Part shown: one piece after another, positions 41,249-49,660 of the stretch
Layout: the number at the start of each line of letters is the position of its first letter
Position numbering within the stretch: the stretch's first letter is position 1
Origin: Candidatus Competibacteraceae bacterium
GTDB lineage: Bacteria > Pseudomonadota > Gammaproteobacteria > Competibacterales > Competibacteraceae
Direction of reading: 5' to 3'
NCBI GenBank assembly: GCA_016699715.1
Contig: CP065007.1
Span: 1,922,001 to 1,986,000, forward strand
DNA: 64,000 nucleotides
Position numbers and translations under genes: made by a program
Notes under the pieces: generated by a model
Database searches by the model: none
Seen by the model: the letters and a program-made list of their open reading frames with translations, nothing else
What the model was told of the DNA's origin: nothing

Positions 41249-42283
41249 ATGACCCCGATACTGCCCGAACTGATGACCGCCATCGAAATCACTGAACCCG
41301 GCGGTCCCGACAGGCTGGCGCCCAAACAACGCCCGGTCCCGCAACCCGCCACCGGCGAAGTCCTGATCAGGGTAACCGCCGCAGGCGTCAATCGTCCCGA
41401 TTGCCTGCAACGTCAGGGTAGTTATCCGCCGCCGCAGGGCGCTTCCGACATCCCGGGACTGGAAGTCGCCGGCGCCATAGCCGCGCTCGGCCAAGGCGTG
41501 GACAACTGGCGGATCGGCGACGAGGTCTGCGCCCTGCTGACCGGCGGCGGTTACGCCGAATATTGCACCGCGCCCGCGCCTCAGTGTCTACCCATCCCGG
41601 CCGGATTGACCTTGCAACAGGCCGCCGCCCTACCGGAAACCTTCTTTACCGTCTGGAGCAACGTCTTCGACCGCGCGCGACTGCAAGCCGGCGAAATCCT
41701 GTTGGTTCATGGCGGTGCCAGCGGTATCGGCACCACCGCGATCCAACTGGCCACGGCATTGGGTTCGCGGGTATTCGCCACGGTTGGCGGCACCGAAAAA
41801 GTCCAAGCGTGCCTGGATTTGGGCGCCGAGCACGTCATCAACTACCGCGAGCAGGATTTTGTCCAAACGGTTAAGGAGATCACACGCAACCGGGGCGTGG
41901 ATGTAATCCTGGATATGGTCGGCGGCGACTACATGCAGCGTAACCTGAGCGCACTGGCGGTTGAAGGTCGATTGGTTTTTATCGCCTTCCTGCGCGGCGC
42001 CAAGGTGGAACTAAATCTGGCGCCGGTGATGATGAAGCGGCTGACCATCACCGGATCGACCTTGCGTGCCCGACCCATCGCAGACAAAGCACCCATCGCC
42101 GCAGCCTTGCAAAAGACAGTCTGGCCGCTACTCGCCGGTGGCGCGATTCGGCCGATCATTGACCGGGTTTTCCCTTTTACCGAAGCTGCCGCCGCTCACG
42201 CCCTGATGGAATCCAACTGCCATGTCGGCAAGATTTTATTGCAGGTTGACGGATCACTGGCTGCAACCCTGCCCTCGCCCTAA
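41249..42283 (+). CDS. Zinc-independent NAD(P)H quinone oxidoreductase (PIG3-like MDR)
   Basis: A 344-residue medium-chain dehydrogenase/reductase. It lacks the catalytic-zinc signature and has the quinone-reductase substrate segment VTAAGVNRPDCLQRQGSYPPPQGASDIPGLEVAG and the NADP Rossmann motif LVHGGASGIGTTAIQLA. It probably reduces quinones or related electrophiles by hydride transfer. The first ATG is used; an internal Met at residue 9 is possible, and both have weak SDs. It lies 25 bases after nrdJb in the same direction, so it is likely cotranscribed with it. Confidence 0.88.
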   Translation: MTPILPELMTAIEITEPGGPDRLAPKQRPVPQPATGEVLIRVTAAGVNRPDCLQRQGSYPPPQGASDIPGLEVAGAIAALGQGVDNWRIGDEVCALLTGGGYAEYCTAPAPQCLPIPAGLTLQQAAALPETFFTVWSNVFDRARLQAGEILLVHGGASGIGTTAIQLATALGSRVFATVGGTEKVQACLDLGAEHVINYREQDFVQTVKEITRNRGVDVILDMVGGDYMQRNLSALAVEGRLVFIAFLRGAKVELNLAPVMMKRLTITGSTLRARPIADKAPIAAALQKTVWPLLAGGAIRPIIDRVFPFTEAAAAHALMESNCHVGKILLQVDGSLAATLPSP

Positions 42284-42590
42284 CCCAGCACGGCTGTCCC
42301 GGCAGCGAGCGAAGGAAAGATACCGTGCTCACGGAAATTTGATCAAAAGACTGCGACAAGCAAGCATCCTGCATTGCAACAAAATTATATCTATACTGTC
42401 ATAGTGATCTGGTTGTTCCAGATCAAGCAAGTCGTGGTGCAACCAGCATCGGGACCCGTTCGGCTACCTAATATCTCCCAGCGGCCTGTCGCAGGTCAGG
42501 TGAGGGTTAGCACGATAAGATACTAAAGGACGAAACAGTTTGGTCAAGCAGTCGGCCAGTGTTTTTTGTTACAGGTGAGAGGTTAAAATC
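42284..42590. other. Non-coding gap with hairpin before a small orphan gene
   Basis: In 307 bases I see no supported gene. Notable structure: a perfect hairpin GATCTGG/CCAGATC (42406-42412 with 42418-42424, loop TTGTT), not followed by a T-run. A TATACT hexamer is at 42392-42397 without a clear -35 partner. The last 40 bases carry GAGAGG as the SD of the 57-residue gene. The segment may be its leader. Confidence 0.3.
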
Positions 42591-42764
42591 ATGCGCGGCG
42601 TCTATAAATCTCAGCACCCATTCTTGTGGTTCGAAGAAAACGGCTGGTGGTTCAAGGTATTTGGCGAGTGTTTCGGGCCTTACCCAGAGTTACCTGAAGC
42701 GCGCTATAACCTTTTGGTGATTCAAGGGTTGAGCCAACAACTACGCCAAGCCATCGCCAAATAA
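42591..42764 (+). CDS. Orphan 57-residue protein with aromatic core
   Basis: The ATG at 42591 has GAGAGG about 8 bases upstream and opens a 57-codon frame. Residues 12-31 read LWFEENGWWFKVFGECFGPY. The W[WY]F...G...GPY pattern is like the small DUF6316-type or GYF-like proteins of gammaproteobacteria, but I cannot name it. It is probably cytosolic; the last third is helical (RYNLLVIQGLSQQLRQAIAK). It is convergent with the ribosomal operon terminator. Function is unknown; good SD, length and aromatic conservation pattern argue that it is real. Confidence 0.6.
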   Translation: MRGVYKSQHPFLWFEENGWWFKVFGECFGPYPELPEARYNLLVIQGLSQQLRQAIAK

Positions 42765-42890
42765 TGGAGCGTCTATCAGGAATCCCTTTCATTTAGCTCA
42801 GGTTTCAGCAGTCAACCGATAAATTGGATTGCTCGTCTGGTGTTGACTAACGGCAATTCAGTTTCGAAACGATCATCCTGGCCCCGCAAT

Positions 42891-42915
42891 AAAAAAACCG
42901 GGCTTTGAGGCCCGG
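42891..42915 (-). terminator. Intrinsic terminator of the ribosomal super-operon
   Basis: On the minus strand, 31 bases past rplQ, CCGGGC/GCCCGG (42915-42910 with 42903-42898) closes a six-base loop and is followed by seven T. It is the end of the str-S10-spc-alpha unit. Confidence 0.85.
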
Positions 42916-42946
42916 CTCGGTTTTGCAACTGGATACGAAGCCTGAC

Positions 42947-43321
42947 TCATTCGCCCGCCGCATCGGGGCGATCCATCAACTCGACATAAGCCATCGGTGC
43001 ATTGTCGCCAGCCCGAAACCCGCATTTCAGAATACGCAGATAACCACCTGGACGCGACTGATAGCGCGGCCCCAACTGATTAAACAATTTGGTCACCACA
43101 TCCCGGTTGCGTAATCGATCAAAAGCCAGCCGACGATGAGCCACACTATCCTGCTTCGACAGCGTGATTAATGGCTCAGCTACTTGACGCAATTCCTTGG
43201 CCTTAGGCAGGGTGGTGCGAATGAGTTCGTGGGTAAGCAACGAAGCAGCCATGTTGCGCAGCATGGCTTTGCGATGGCTGCTGGTGCGGTTCAATTTGCG
43301 ACCGGCTTTGCGATGGCGCAT
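42947..43321 (-). CDS. rplQ: 50S ribosomal protein L17
   Basis: A 124-residue L17 starting MRHRKAGRKLNRTSSHRKAMLRNMAASLL, the canonical family signature. It binds 23S rRNA near the exit-tunnel region of the large subunit. It is the last gene of the alpha operon, 72 bases after rpoA, and is followed by an intrinsic terminator. Length is normal for proteobacteria. Confidence 0.98.
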   Translation of the reverse strand: MRHRKAGRKLNRTSSHRKAMLRNMAASLLTHELIRTTLPKAKELRQVAEPLITLSKQDSVAHRRLAFDRLRNRDVVTKLFNQLGPRYQSRPGGYLRILKCGFRAGDNAPMAYVELMDRPDAAGE

Positions 43322-43393
43322 GACAATTATTCCTTAAGACTTAAAATCGGGCAGTCAATAATCATTGAATACAGGGAAAATCCAGGGCCAATC

Positions 43394-44497
43394 TTATTCG
43401 GTATCGGTATCGGCATCGATATCCACAGCTTTCGAACCCACTTCCTCCTGCAGAGGTCTATCCGCTTCGGCCGCCGCTCCAGCAGCGCGTCGCGCCGCCG
43501 CACGCTCTTCCGCTTCCATGCTCAGATTTGGCGGCGGCCAATTATCGACCTTCATTCCCAAAGCCAGCTTATACTTGGCTAACACATCCTTGATCTCGGT
43601 CAACGATTTCTTGCCGAGATTGGGGGTTTTGAGAAGCTCCGCCTCGGTTCTCTGCACCAGATCGCCGATATAATAAATATTCTCCGCCTTCAGGCAGTTA
43701 GCCGAACGCACAGTCAGCTCCAGATCATCTACTGGCTGCATCAGGACCGGATCGATATCCACCGGCGGCGGCGGCAATGGTTCGTCTCTTTTACCCTTAA
43801 GATCCACGAACACAGACAGTTGATCCAGCAGGATTCGGGCTGCCGTGCGAATCGCCTCTTCCGGATCGATGGTACCGTTGGTTTCCAGATTCAGAATCAG
43901 CTTATCCAAGTTGGTGCGCTGTTCGACACGAGCACTCTCAACCCGATAACTGATCCGCTCAATTGGGCTGAACGAAGCATCCAAGCGCAACCGGCCGATC
44001 GGCCGAGATTCGCCATCGGACCCTTCCCGCTGAGCCGCCGGCCAGTAACCACGACCTTGCTCGATCTTGAGCCTCATGCCCAACTCGCCGCTCTTGGTCA
44101 GGTGTGCGATGACGTGCTCCGGATTGATGATCTCGACGGCGTGGCTCTTCTCGATATCGCCAGCCGTGACCGGTCCTGGACCTTTCTTGGTCAGCGTTAA
44201 GCTCGCCTCGCTCACCCCTTCCTGCAGGGTGACCGCCACACCTTTTAGGTTGAGGAGAACGTCGATCACATCCTCCTGCACACCCTCAATGGTGGAGTAT
44301 TCATGCAACACCTGATCAATTTCACACTCGACAATCGCGGCGCCCGGTATGGATGAGAGTAAAATCCGCCGAAGGGCGTTACCGAGGGTATAGCCAAACC
44401 CACGCTCCAGCGGCTCCACACTCACCCGCGCCAACCGCGGCGTTAGCTTTTCCACCTCGACGCGGGTTGGTTTTAGTAAATCAAAAGCACCCACCAT
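43394..44497 (-). CDS. rpoA: RNA polymerase alpha subunit with extended C-terminal tail
   Basis: A 367-residue alpha subunit. The NTD (VSVEPLERGFGYTLGNALRRILLSS) and the CTD (DDLELTVRSANCLKAENIYYIGDLVQRTEAELLKTPNLGKKSLTEIKD) are both complete. After the usual end (NWPPPNL) there is an extra, mostly acidic and Ala-rich tail of about 40 residues (SMEAEERAAARRAAGAAAEA onward, ending DIDADTDTE) that E. coli (329 residues) lacks. The start MVGAFDLLKP has GGGG upstream and lies 20 bases after rpsD; an 8-codon longer frame overlaps rpsD. It assembles RNAP and contacts activators and UP elements. Confidence 0.96.
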   Translation of the reverse strand: MVGAFDLLKPTRVEVEKLTPRLARVSVEPLERGFGYTLGNALRRILLSSIPGAAIVECEIDQVLHEYSTIEGVQEDVIDVLLNLKGVAVTLQEGVSEASLTLTKKGPGPVTAGDIEKSHAVEIINPEHVIAHLTKSGELGMRLKIEQGRGYWPAAQREGSDGESRPIGRLRLDASFSPIERISYRVESARVEQRTNLDKLILNLETNGTIDPEEAIRTAARILLDQLSVFVDLKGKRDEPLPPPPVDIDPVLMQPVDDLELTVRSANCLKAENIYYIGDLVQRTEAELLKTPNLGKKSLTEIKDVLAKYKLALGMKVDNWPPPNLSMEAEERAAARRAAGAAAEADRPLQEEVGSKAVDIDADTDTE

Positions 44498-44517
44498 CCG
44501 TTCCCCCTCGGGGTCGA

Positions 44518-45138
44518 TCACTTGGAGTACAGCTCTACAACCAGGGATTCGTTGATATCCGGTGGCAGATCACCACGATCGGGGATTCGCTTGAACACCC
44601 CGCTCATCTTGCTGGCGTCTACTTCGACCCAATCCACGAAACCATGACCTTGAGCCAGTTGTAGCGCGTACTGAATACGGGTCTGAGTGCGACTCTTTTC
44701 ATGAATCGCCACCACATCTTCCGGCCTGACCTGATAGGAAGGAATGTTGACTCGCTGACCGTTGACGGTAATCGCCCGGTGAGAAACCAACTGGCGGGCT
44801 TCAGCGCGAGTGCTGCCAAAACCCATGCGGTACACAACGTTGTCCAGCCGGCACTCCAGCAACTTCAGCAGGTTTTCACCCGTAGAACCTTTGCCACTGG
44901 CCGCTTTCTTGTAGTAATTCAGAAATTGCCGTTCCAACACGCCATAGATGCGCCGCAATTTCTGTTTTTCGCGCAACTGCATTCCGTAATCGGAAAGACG
45001 GGGGCGCCGCGCGCCATGCTGGCCCGGCAACCGTTCCAGATTGCACTTGGATTCCAGCGGACGGGCGGTGGACTTCAGAAACAGATCCACGCCTTCCCGG
45101 CGGCTCAGTTTGCACTTTGGGCCTAGATATCTCGCCAC
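44518..45138 (-). CDS. rpsD: 30S ribosomal protein S4
   Basis: A 206-residue S4 beginning MARYLGPKCKLSRREGVDLFLKS, with the S4 RNA-binding domain (RLDNVVYRMGFGSTRAEARQLVSHRAITVNGQRVN). It is a primary 16S rRNA binder. In enterobacteria S4 also represses the alpha operon by binding its mRNA pseudoknot. Only two cysteines are present (positions 9 and 32), so no zinc ribbon. It lies 15 bases after rpsK. Confidence 0.98.
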   Translation of the reverse strand: MARYLGPKCKLSRREGVDLFLKSTARPLESKCNLERLPGQHGARRPRLSDYGMQLREKQKLRRIYGVLERQFLNYYKKAASGKGSTGENLLKLLECRLDNVVYRMGFGSTRAEARQLVSHRAITVNGQRVNIPSYQVRPEDVVAIHEKSRTQTRIQYALQLAQGHGFVDWVEVDASKMSGVFKRIPDRGDLPPDINESLVVELYSK

Positions 45139-45153
45139 GGTATAACTCCTGAA

Positions 45154-45543
45154 CTAAACGCGACGGCGTTTCGGGGGACGGCAACCGTTATGAGGAATAG
45201 GCGTTACGTCCATAATACTCATGACCTTGAAACCGGCGGCATTCAGCGCGCGCACGGCGGATTCCCGACCGGGTCCAGGTCCCTTGACGTTGACTTCCAA
45301 GTTCTTGAGGCCAAATTCCTTCACCATATTTCCAACCCGCTCGGCGGCAACCTGTGCCGCAAACGGGGTGCTCTTGCGTGACCCACGAAAACCGGAACCT
45401 CCCGATGTGGCCCACGCCAGCGCGTTGCCCTGACGATCCGTGATCGTAATGATGGTGTTATTGAACGAGGCGTGAATATGCGCGATGCCATCCACGACAT
45501 TCTTTTTGACGCGCTTGCGCGTCTTGGTAACCGGTTTTGCCAT
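45154..45543 (-). CDS. rpsK: 30S ribosomal protein S11
   Basis: A 129-residue S11 with the hallmark KNVVDGIAHIHASFNNTIITITDRQGNALAWATSGG and the C-terminal IPHNGCRPPKRRRV. It forms part of the platform near the E site. It lies between rpsM and rpsD at normal alpha-operon spacing; length and start match the family. Confidence 0.98.
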   Translation of the reverse strand: MAKPVTKTRKRVKKNVVDGIAHIHASFNNTIITITDRQGNALAWATSGGSGFRGSRKSTPFAAQVAAERVGNMVKEFGLKNLEVNVKGPGPGRESAVRALNAAGFKVMSIMDVTPIPHNGCRPPKRRRV

Positions 45544-45585
45544 GCTCCAACCTATGCCAATGGGATTCCAGAAAGTGCCGCTGGT

Positions 45586-45942
45586 CTACTTGCGAACCGC
45601 GCGGCGCGGACCCTTGCGCGTCCGTGCGTTGGTTCGGGTGCGCTGGCCACGTACCGGCAAGCCGCGCCGGTGGCGCACGCCGCGATAGCAACCCAAGTCC
45701 ATCAATCGCTTGATGCTCATGGACACTTCGCGGCGCAGATCGCCTTCCACGATGTGTTTGGTGACTTCGGCACGCAACGCATCCACCTGTGCCTCATCCA
45801 GATCACGGACCTTGATGTCCGGGGCGACATCGGCCGCCGCACAGATTTGGCCAGCACGAGTCTTGCCGATCCCATAGATAGCCTGCAGCGCGATCACCGC
45901 ATGCTTGTTGACCGGAATGTTGATACCTGCAATACGGGCCAT
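45586..45942 (-). CDS. rpsM: 30S ribosomal protein S13
   Basis: A 118-residue S13. The start MARIAGINIPVNKHAVIALQAIYGIGKTRAG is the family standard; an open frame 14 codons longer is rejected. The C-terminus (RGLPVRGQRTRTNARTRKGPRR) contacts tRNA in the P site. It is the first gene of the alpha operon, after rpmJ. Confidence 0.98.
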   Translation of the reverse strand: MARIAGINIPVNKHAVIALQAIYGIGKTRAGQICAAADVAPDIKVRDLDEAQVDALRAEVTKHIVEGDLRREVSMSIKRLMDLGCYRGVRHRRGLPVRGQRTRTNARTRKGPRRAVRK

Positions 45943-46038
45943 GCCTTGAAGTTCCTCCCACCGTGCCGGGTGTTCATCACGCAAAGAAGCGGGAATTTAC
46001 CCCACTCGGCGATGTAGATCAATATAAACGAATCGATT

Positions 46039-46152
46039 TTATCCCTGCCGTTGCTTGTGACGGCCATCCTTGCAAATCACCCGAACCACGCGATCACGGC
46101 GGACGATTTTGCAATTACGGCAAATTTTTTTGACCGAGGCGCGTACCTTCAT
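46039..46152 (-). CDS. rpmJ: 50S ribosomal protein L36 (zinc-ribbon form)
   Basis: A 37-residue protein beginning MKVRASVKKICRNCKIVRRD. The zinc ribbon C11-xx-C14, C27, H32 is intact, so this is the C+ form. It lies between secY and rpsM, the usual position at the spc/alpha junction, and is too short for common ORF thresholds. No zinc-free paralogue is in this window. Confidence 0.97.
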   Translation of the reverse strand: MKVRASVKKICRNCKIVRRDRVVRVICKDGRHKQRQG

Positions 46153-46208
46153 GACTGTTCTCCAAAATCAGCGAATATCGCGTGGGAATAAAGATGGGTG
46201 GTTTTTGC

Positions 46209-47537
46209 TCAACGCAGCAGGCTTTGGCCCTTGAAGCTGCTCTTTTTCAACAGACTTTCGTACTGATGCGACATCAGATGCGCCTGGACCTGAGCCATGA
46301 AATCCATAACCACCACCACGATAATCAACAACGAGGTGCCACCAAAATAGAACGGCACTCGCCAGTACAGGATCAGGAACTCCGGTAGCAAGCAGACGGC
46401 GGTGATATAGAGGGCTCCGACTAGTGTCAGCCGAGTCAGCACCTTATCGATATACGCCGCCGTCTGCATGCCCGGCCGAATACCAGGAATGAATGCCCCG
46501 GATTTTTTCAGGTTGTCGGCGGTTTCCTTGGAATTGAAAACCAGCGCCGTGTAGAAAAAGCAGAAGAAAATGATCAGACCGGCATACAACAACACGTACA
46601 GCGGCTGTCCCGGTGACAAGGTCGAACTGATGTCGCGCAACCACCCCATGTTGGGCGCATTGCCAAACCAACTACCCAGCGTCGCTGGAAACAGAATCAG
46701 GCTGGATGCAAAGATCGGTGGTATCACCCCGGACATGTTCAACTTCAACGGCAGATGGGTAGTCTGGGCGGCGTACATCCGCCGCCCCTGCTGGCGTTTG
46801 GCATAGTTGACCGTGATGCGCCTCTGTCCTCGTTCGACGAATACCACGAAGCCGGTCACCATGACCGTCAACGCTAGCAGAAACAGCACCAACATCACAT
46901 GCAGCTCACCTGTACGCGCCAATTCCAAGGTGCCGCCCACCGCATGCGGCAAACCCGCAACGATACCGGCGAAGATCAGCATGGAAATACCATTCCCGAT
47001 GCCACGTTCGGTCACCTGCTCGCCCAGCCACACCAAAAACATGGTGCCGGTCACCAGCGTCACCGTGGCGGTCATGAGGAAACCGATACCAGGCGCGATC
47101 ACCACCGAAGTGCTGCCCACCGTCTGACTTTGCAGCGCGATGCTGACGCCGATCGCCTGGAAGGCCGCCAGCGCCACTGTCAGATAGCGCGTGTAGCGAG
47201 TCAGTGTATGGCGACCGGCGGCACCACCCTCCTTGCGCAATTGTTCCAGCGACGGCACGACCATGGACATGAGCTGCAGGATGATCGAGGCCGAGATATA
47301 GGGCATCACCCCGAGCGCGAACAGGCTCAATCGACCCAAGGCACCGCCCGAGAACATGTTGAACATGTCGAGAATGGTGCCGCGCTGCTGGCTGAACAAC
47401 TGCGCCATGGCGTTCGGATCGATGCCCGGCACCGGAATATGCGCGCCGATGCGAAACACGACCAGCGCCCCCAGCAAAAACAGCAGGCGCTGGCGCAGTT
47501 CGGTCATTTTGCCAAGATCCGGCAGGGCAGTCGCCAT
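46209..47537 (-). CDS. secY: Protein translocase subunit SecY
   Basis: A 442-residue SecY with ten predicted membrane helices. It starts MATALPDLGKMTELRQRLLFLLGALVVFRIGAHIPVPG, with the plug region FNMFSGGALGRLSLFALGVMPYISASIILQLM and the cytoplasmic SecA/ribosome loop (VFVERGQRRITVNYAKRQQGRR). It forms the SecYEG channel. It lies 5 bases after rplO, as the penultimate gene of the spc segment. Confidence 0.98.
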   Translation of the reverse strand: MATALPDLGKMTELRQRLLFLLGALVVFRIGAHIPVPGIDPNAMAQLFSQQRGTILDMFNMFSGGALGRLSLFALGVMPYISASIILQLMSMVVPSLEQLRKEGGAAGRHTLTRYTRYLTVALAAFQAIGVSIALQSQTVGSTSVVIAPGIGFLMTATVTLVTGTMFLVWLGEQVTERGIGNGISMLIFAGIVAGLPHAVGGTLELARTGELHVMLVLFLLALTVMVTGFVVFVERGQRRITVNYAKRQQGRRMYAAQTTHLPLKLNMSGVIPPIFASSLILFPATLGSWFGNAPNMGWLRDISSTLSPGQPLYVLLYAGLIIFFCFFYTALVFNSKETADNLKKSGAFIPGIRPGMQTAAYIDKVLTRLTLVGALYITAVCLLPEFLILYWRVPFYFGGTSLLIIVVVVMDFMAQVQAHLMSHQYESLLKKSSFKGQSLLR

Positions 47538-47542
47538 CGTCG

Positions 47543-47977
47543 CTACTCGTGGATCGTTCCGCCGGCCGCCAGTAATGCGGCCCTGGCGCCTTGCGTCAGC
47601 GCCAAACCGCGCAAGATCAACGGCTTATTCACCGTTCCGGAAAGAATGACTTTGGCTTGCCTGGCAAAAGCCGGCACGAGATTAGCCACCTTAAGCGCCG
47701 CCAAATCGACCACCTCGGCCGTCACCTTGGCAAGATCGCGCAACCGTACCTCGGCGGTGTATCGGGCGGTCATCGAGCGGAAACCACGTTTGGGTAGCCG
47801 CCGTTGCAAAGGCATCTGGCCACCTTCGAAACCGACCTTATGGTAGCCCCCGGCTCGGGCGTGCTGGCCCTTGTGACCGCGGCCACCGGTCTTGCCAAGC
47901 CCAGAACCGATACCTCGTCCGAGCCGTTGCTTGTCAGGCCGGCTGCCGGGCGCCGGCTTGAGAGTGTTAAGTCGCAT
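47543..47977 (-). CDS. rplO: 50S ribosomal protein L15
   Basis: A 144-residue L15 starting MRLNTLKPAPGSRPDKQRLGRGIGSGLGKTGGRGHKGQ, the glycine-rich N-terminal extension typical of the family that threads into 23S rRNA. The rplO-secY order is conserved. It follows rpmD by 4 bases. Confidence 0.97.
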   Translation of the reverse strand: MRLNTLKPAPGSRPDKQRLGRGIGSGLGKTGGRGHKGQHARAGGYHKVGFEGGQMPLQRRLPKRGFRSMTARYTAEVRLRDLAKVTAEVVDLAALKVANLVPAFARQAKVILSGTVNKPLILRGLALTQGARAALLAAGGTIHE

Positions 47978-47981
47978 GGAT

Positions 47982-48164
47982 TCAGGCCTCCTCGACTTTC
48001 AGCAGATAGGAAACTTTGCGGATCATACCGCGGTTCTCCGGGGTATCGATGACCACCGAACTCCCGTGCAACCGCCGCAGCCCCAGTCCGCGTACGCAGG
48101 CTTTATGTGCGGCCAAGCGGCCATGCACGCTCTTGACTAGAGTGACTTTCAGCTTGTCGGCCAT
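47982..48164 (-). CDS. rpmD: 50S ribosomal protein L30
   Basis: A 60-residue L30: MADKLKVTLVKSVHGRLAAHKACVRGLGLRRLH and a C-terminal MIRKVSYLLKVEE. The start at 48164 lies 5 bases after rpsE; a long in-frame upstream extension is a shadow of rpsE and is rejected. Size is normal for bacteria (about 58-60). Confidence 0.97.
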   Translation of the reverse strand: MADKLKVTLVKSVHGRLAAHKACVRGLGLRRLHGSSVVIDTPENRGMIRKVSYLLKVEEA

Positions 48165-48169
48165 GTCCC

Positions 48170-48679
48170 TCAACTCCGAATTTCGTCCACATTCTTGCCG
48201 CGCTTGGCAGCCTGATAATCGGGCGCCTTCATGGTGCTCAGCCCGCGAATGGTCGCCCGCACCACATTGATCGGATTGCGCGAACCGATGCACTTGGCCA
48301 ACACATCCTTGACCCCCACCACATCGAACACAGCACGCATGGCGCCGCCGGCGATGATACCGGTGCCTTCGGAAGCCGGTTGCATGAACACTCGCGCCGC
48401 ACCGTGCTCCGCCGTGACGGGATATTGCAAGGTGACGCCGTTCAACGGCACGCTGCACATGTTCTTACGTGCCTTGTCCATCGCTTTCTGGATGGCCATG
48501 GGTACCTCACGGGCTTTGCCATAGCCCAAACCGACTCGGCCATTGCCGTCGCCTACCACGGTCAGCGCCGTAAAACCAAACTGACGACCGCCTTTGACAA
48601 CTTTGGCCACACGGTTGACGGTGATCAGTTTTTCCTGCAAACCGTCGGAATTCTGGGTGCTTTCTACATTCGTCGCCAT
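48170..48679 (-). CDS. rpsE: 30S ribosomal protein S5
   Basis: A 169-residue S5 with the dsRBD-like N-terminal domain (KLITVNRVAKVVKGGRQFGFTALTVVGDG) and the C-terminal domain (GAMRAVFDVVGVKDVLAKCIGSRNPINVV). It influences decoding accuracy and mRNA entry. Spacing to rplR is 12 bases. Confidence 0.98.
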   Translation of the reverse strand: MATNVESTQNSDGLQEKLITVNRVAKVVKGGRQFGFTALTVVGDGNGRVGLGYGKAREVPMAIQKAMDKARKNMCSVPLNGVTLQYPVTAEHGAARVFMQPASEGTGIIAGGAMRAVFDVVGVKDVLAKCIGSRNPINVVRATIRGLSTMKAPDYQAAKRGKNVDEIRS

Positions 48680-48691
48680 GCTGTTTGTTCC

Positions 48692-49066
48692 TTAAAACTC
48701 CAGGCCGTTTTCGCGGGCAGCTTCAGCCAACGCCTTAATCCGGCCGTGGTACTTGAAACCGGAGCGGTCAAACGCGACCCGGGTGATACCGATGGCCTTG
48801 GCCTTCTCGGCAATCGCCTTGCCCACCGCCTTGGCCGCATCGACATCGCCCGTGCTCTTCAACATCTGGCGCAGCGCCGACTCCAAGGTGGACGCGGCCG
48901 CCAAAGTCCGATCACCGGTCGGCGCTGGGTTGATCAACTGAGCGTAGATGTGACGGGGTGTGCGGTGCACGCACAACCGGCAAACACCCAGTTCGCGGAT
49001 CTTGAGCCGGGTCCGCAACCCACGCCGCAGGCGCGTGGTTTTTTTGTCGGCTGCTTTCTTATCCAT
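48692..49066 (-). CDS. rplR: 50S ribosomal protein L18
   Basis: A 124-residue L18, a 5S rRNA binder. Basic N-terminus (MDKKAADKKTTRLRRGLRTRLKI), then ELGVCRLCVHRTPRHIYAQLI and C-terminal VAFDRSGFKYHGRIKALAEAARENGLEF. The N-terminus is somewhat longer than in E. coli. It lies 9 bases after rplF. Confidence 0.97.
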   Translation of the reverse strand: MDKKAADKKTTRLRRGLRTRLKIRELGVCRLCVHRTPRHIYAQLINPAPTGDRTLAAASTLESALRQMLKSTGDVDAAKAVGKAIAEKAKAIGITRVAFDRSGFKYHGRIKALAEAARENGLEF

Positions 49067-49075
49067 GGCAAGTCC

Positions 49076-49648
49076 TTACTTCTTCTTGGCTTCTTTCAGG
49101 ATGATGGTCTCGTTCGCGTAGCGTACCCCCTTGCCCTTGTAAGGCTCCGGTGGCCGGTAGGCGCGGATCTTGGCGGCGACTTCGCCGACCTGCTGCTTGT
49201 CTATTCCGCGGACGACCACCTCGGTCTGGGTGGGCGTCTCGATGACGATGCCTTCCGGTATCTTGAACTCGACCGGATGAGAAAAGCCGAGAGTCAAATT
49301 CAGCACCTTGCCTTGCGCCTGAGCACGGTAGCCGACACCGACCAGTTGCAGCTTGCGTTCGAACCCCTGGGTGACCCCAATCATCATATTGTTGAGCAAG
49401 GCACGCATGGTGCCGGTCATCGCCCGGTGCTTGGGATCATTGGTAATCTGGTATGGATTGACCACCAAAGCATCGTCGTGCTGCCGGATCGCCACCCATG
49501 GATGCACATGGATCTCGGCCGAACCCTTCTTACCTTTGAGAGTGACGTGTTGACCATCGATGGCCACAGTTACTCCGGCCTGCACAACGACCGGCTGCTT
49601 ACCGACGCGCGAGACACGGATTTGCTTTTCCTTGATTTCGGTTGCCAT
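49076..49648 (-). CDS. rplF: 50S ribosomal protein L6
   Basis: A 190-residue L6, longer than the usual 177 by a short N-terminal segment (MATEIKEKQIRVSRVGKQPV). Two L6 repeats are visible; the C-terminal motif RPPEPYKGKGVRYANETI is diagnostic. It sits near the sarcin-ricin loop and the factor-binding site. It follows rpsH by 12 bases. Confidence 0.97.
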   Translation of the reverse strand: MATEIKEKQIRVSRVGKQPVVVQAGVTVAIDGQHVTLKGKKGSAEIHVHPWVAIRQHDDALVVNPYQITNDPKHRAMTGTMRALLNNMMIGVTQGFERKLQLVGVGYRAQAQGKVLNLTLGFSHPVEFKIPEGIVIETPTQTEVVVRGIDKQQVGEVAAKIRAYRPPEPYKGKGVRYANETIILKEAKKK

Positions 49649-49660
49649 GATGCCGCTCCT

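Noticed and set aside
42513..42540. GGACGAAAC string in the gap before the 57-residue gene, resembling a hammerhead ribozyme core
   Set aside because: The other half of the core (CTGATGA with a matching stem) is absent, so the match is likely chance.
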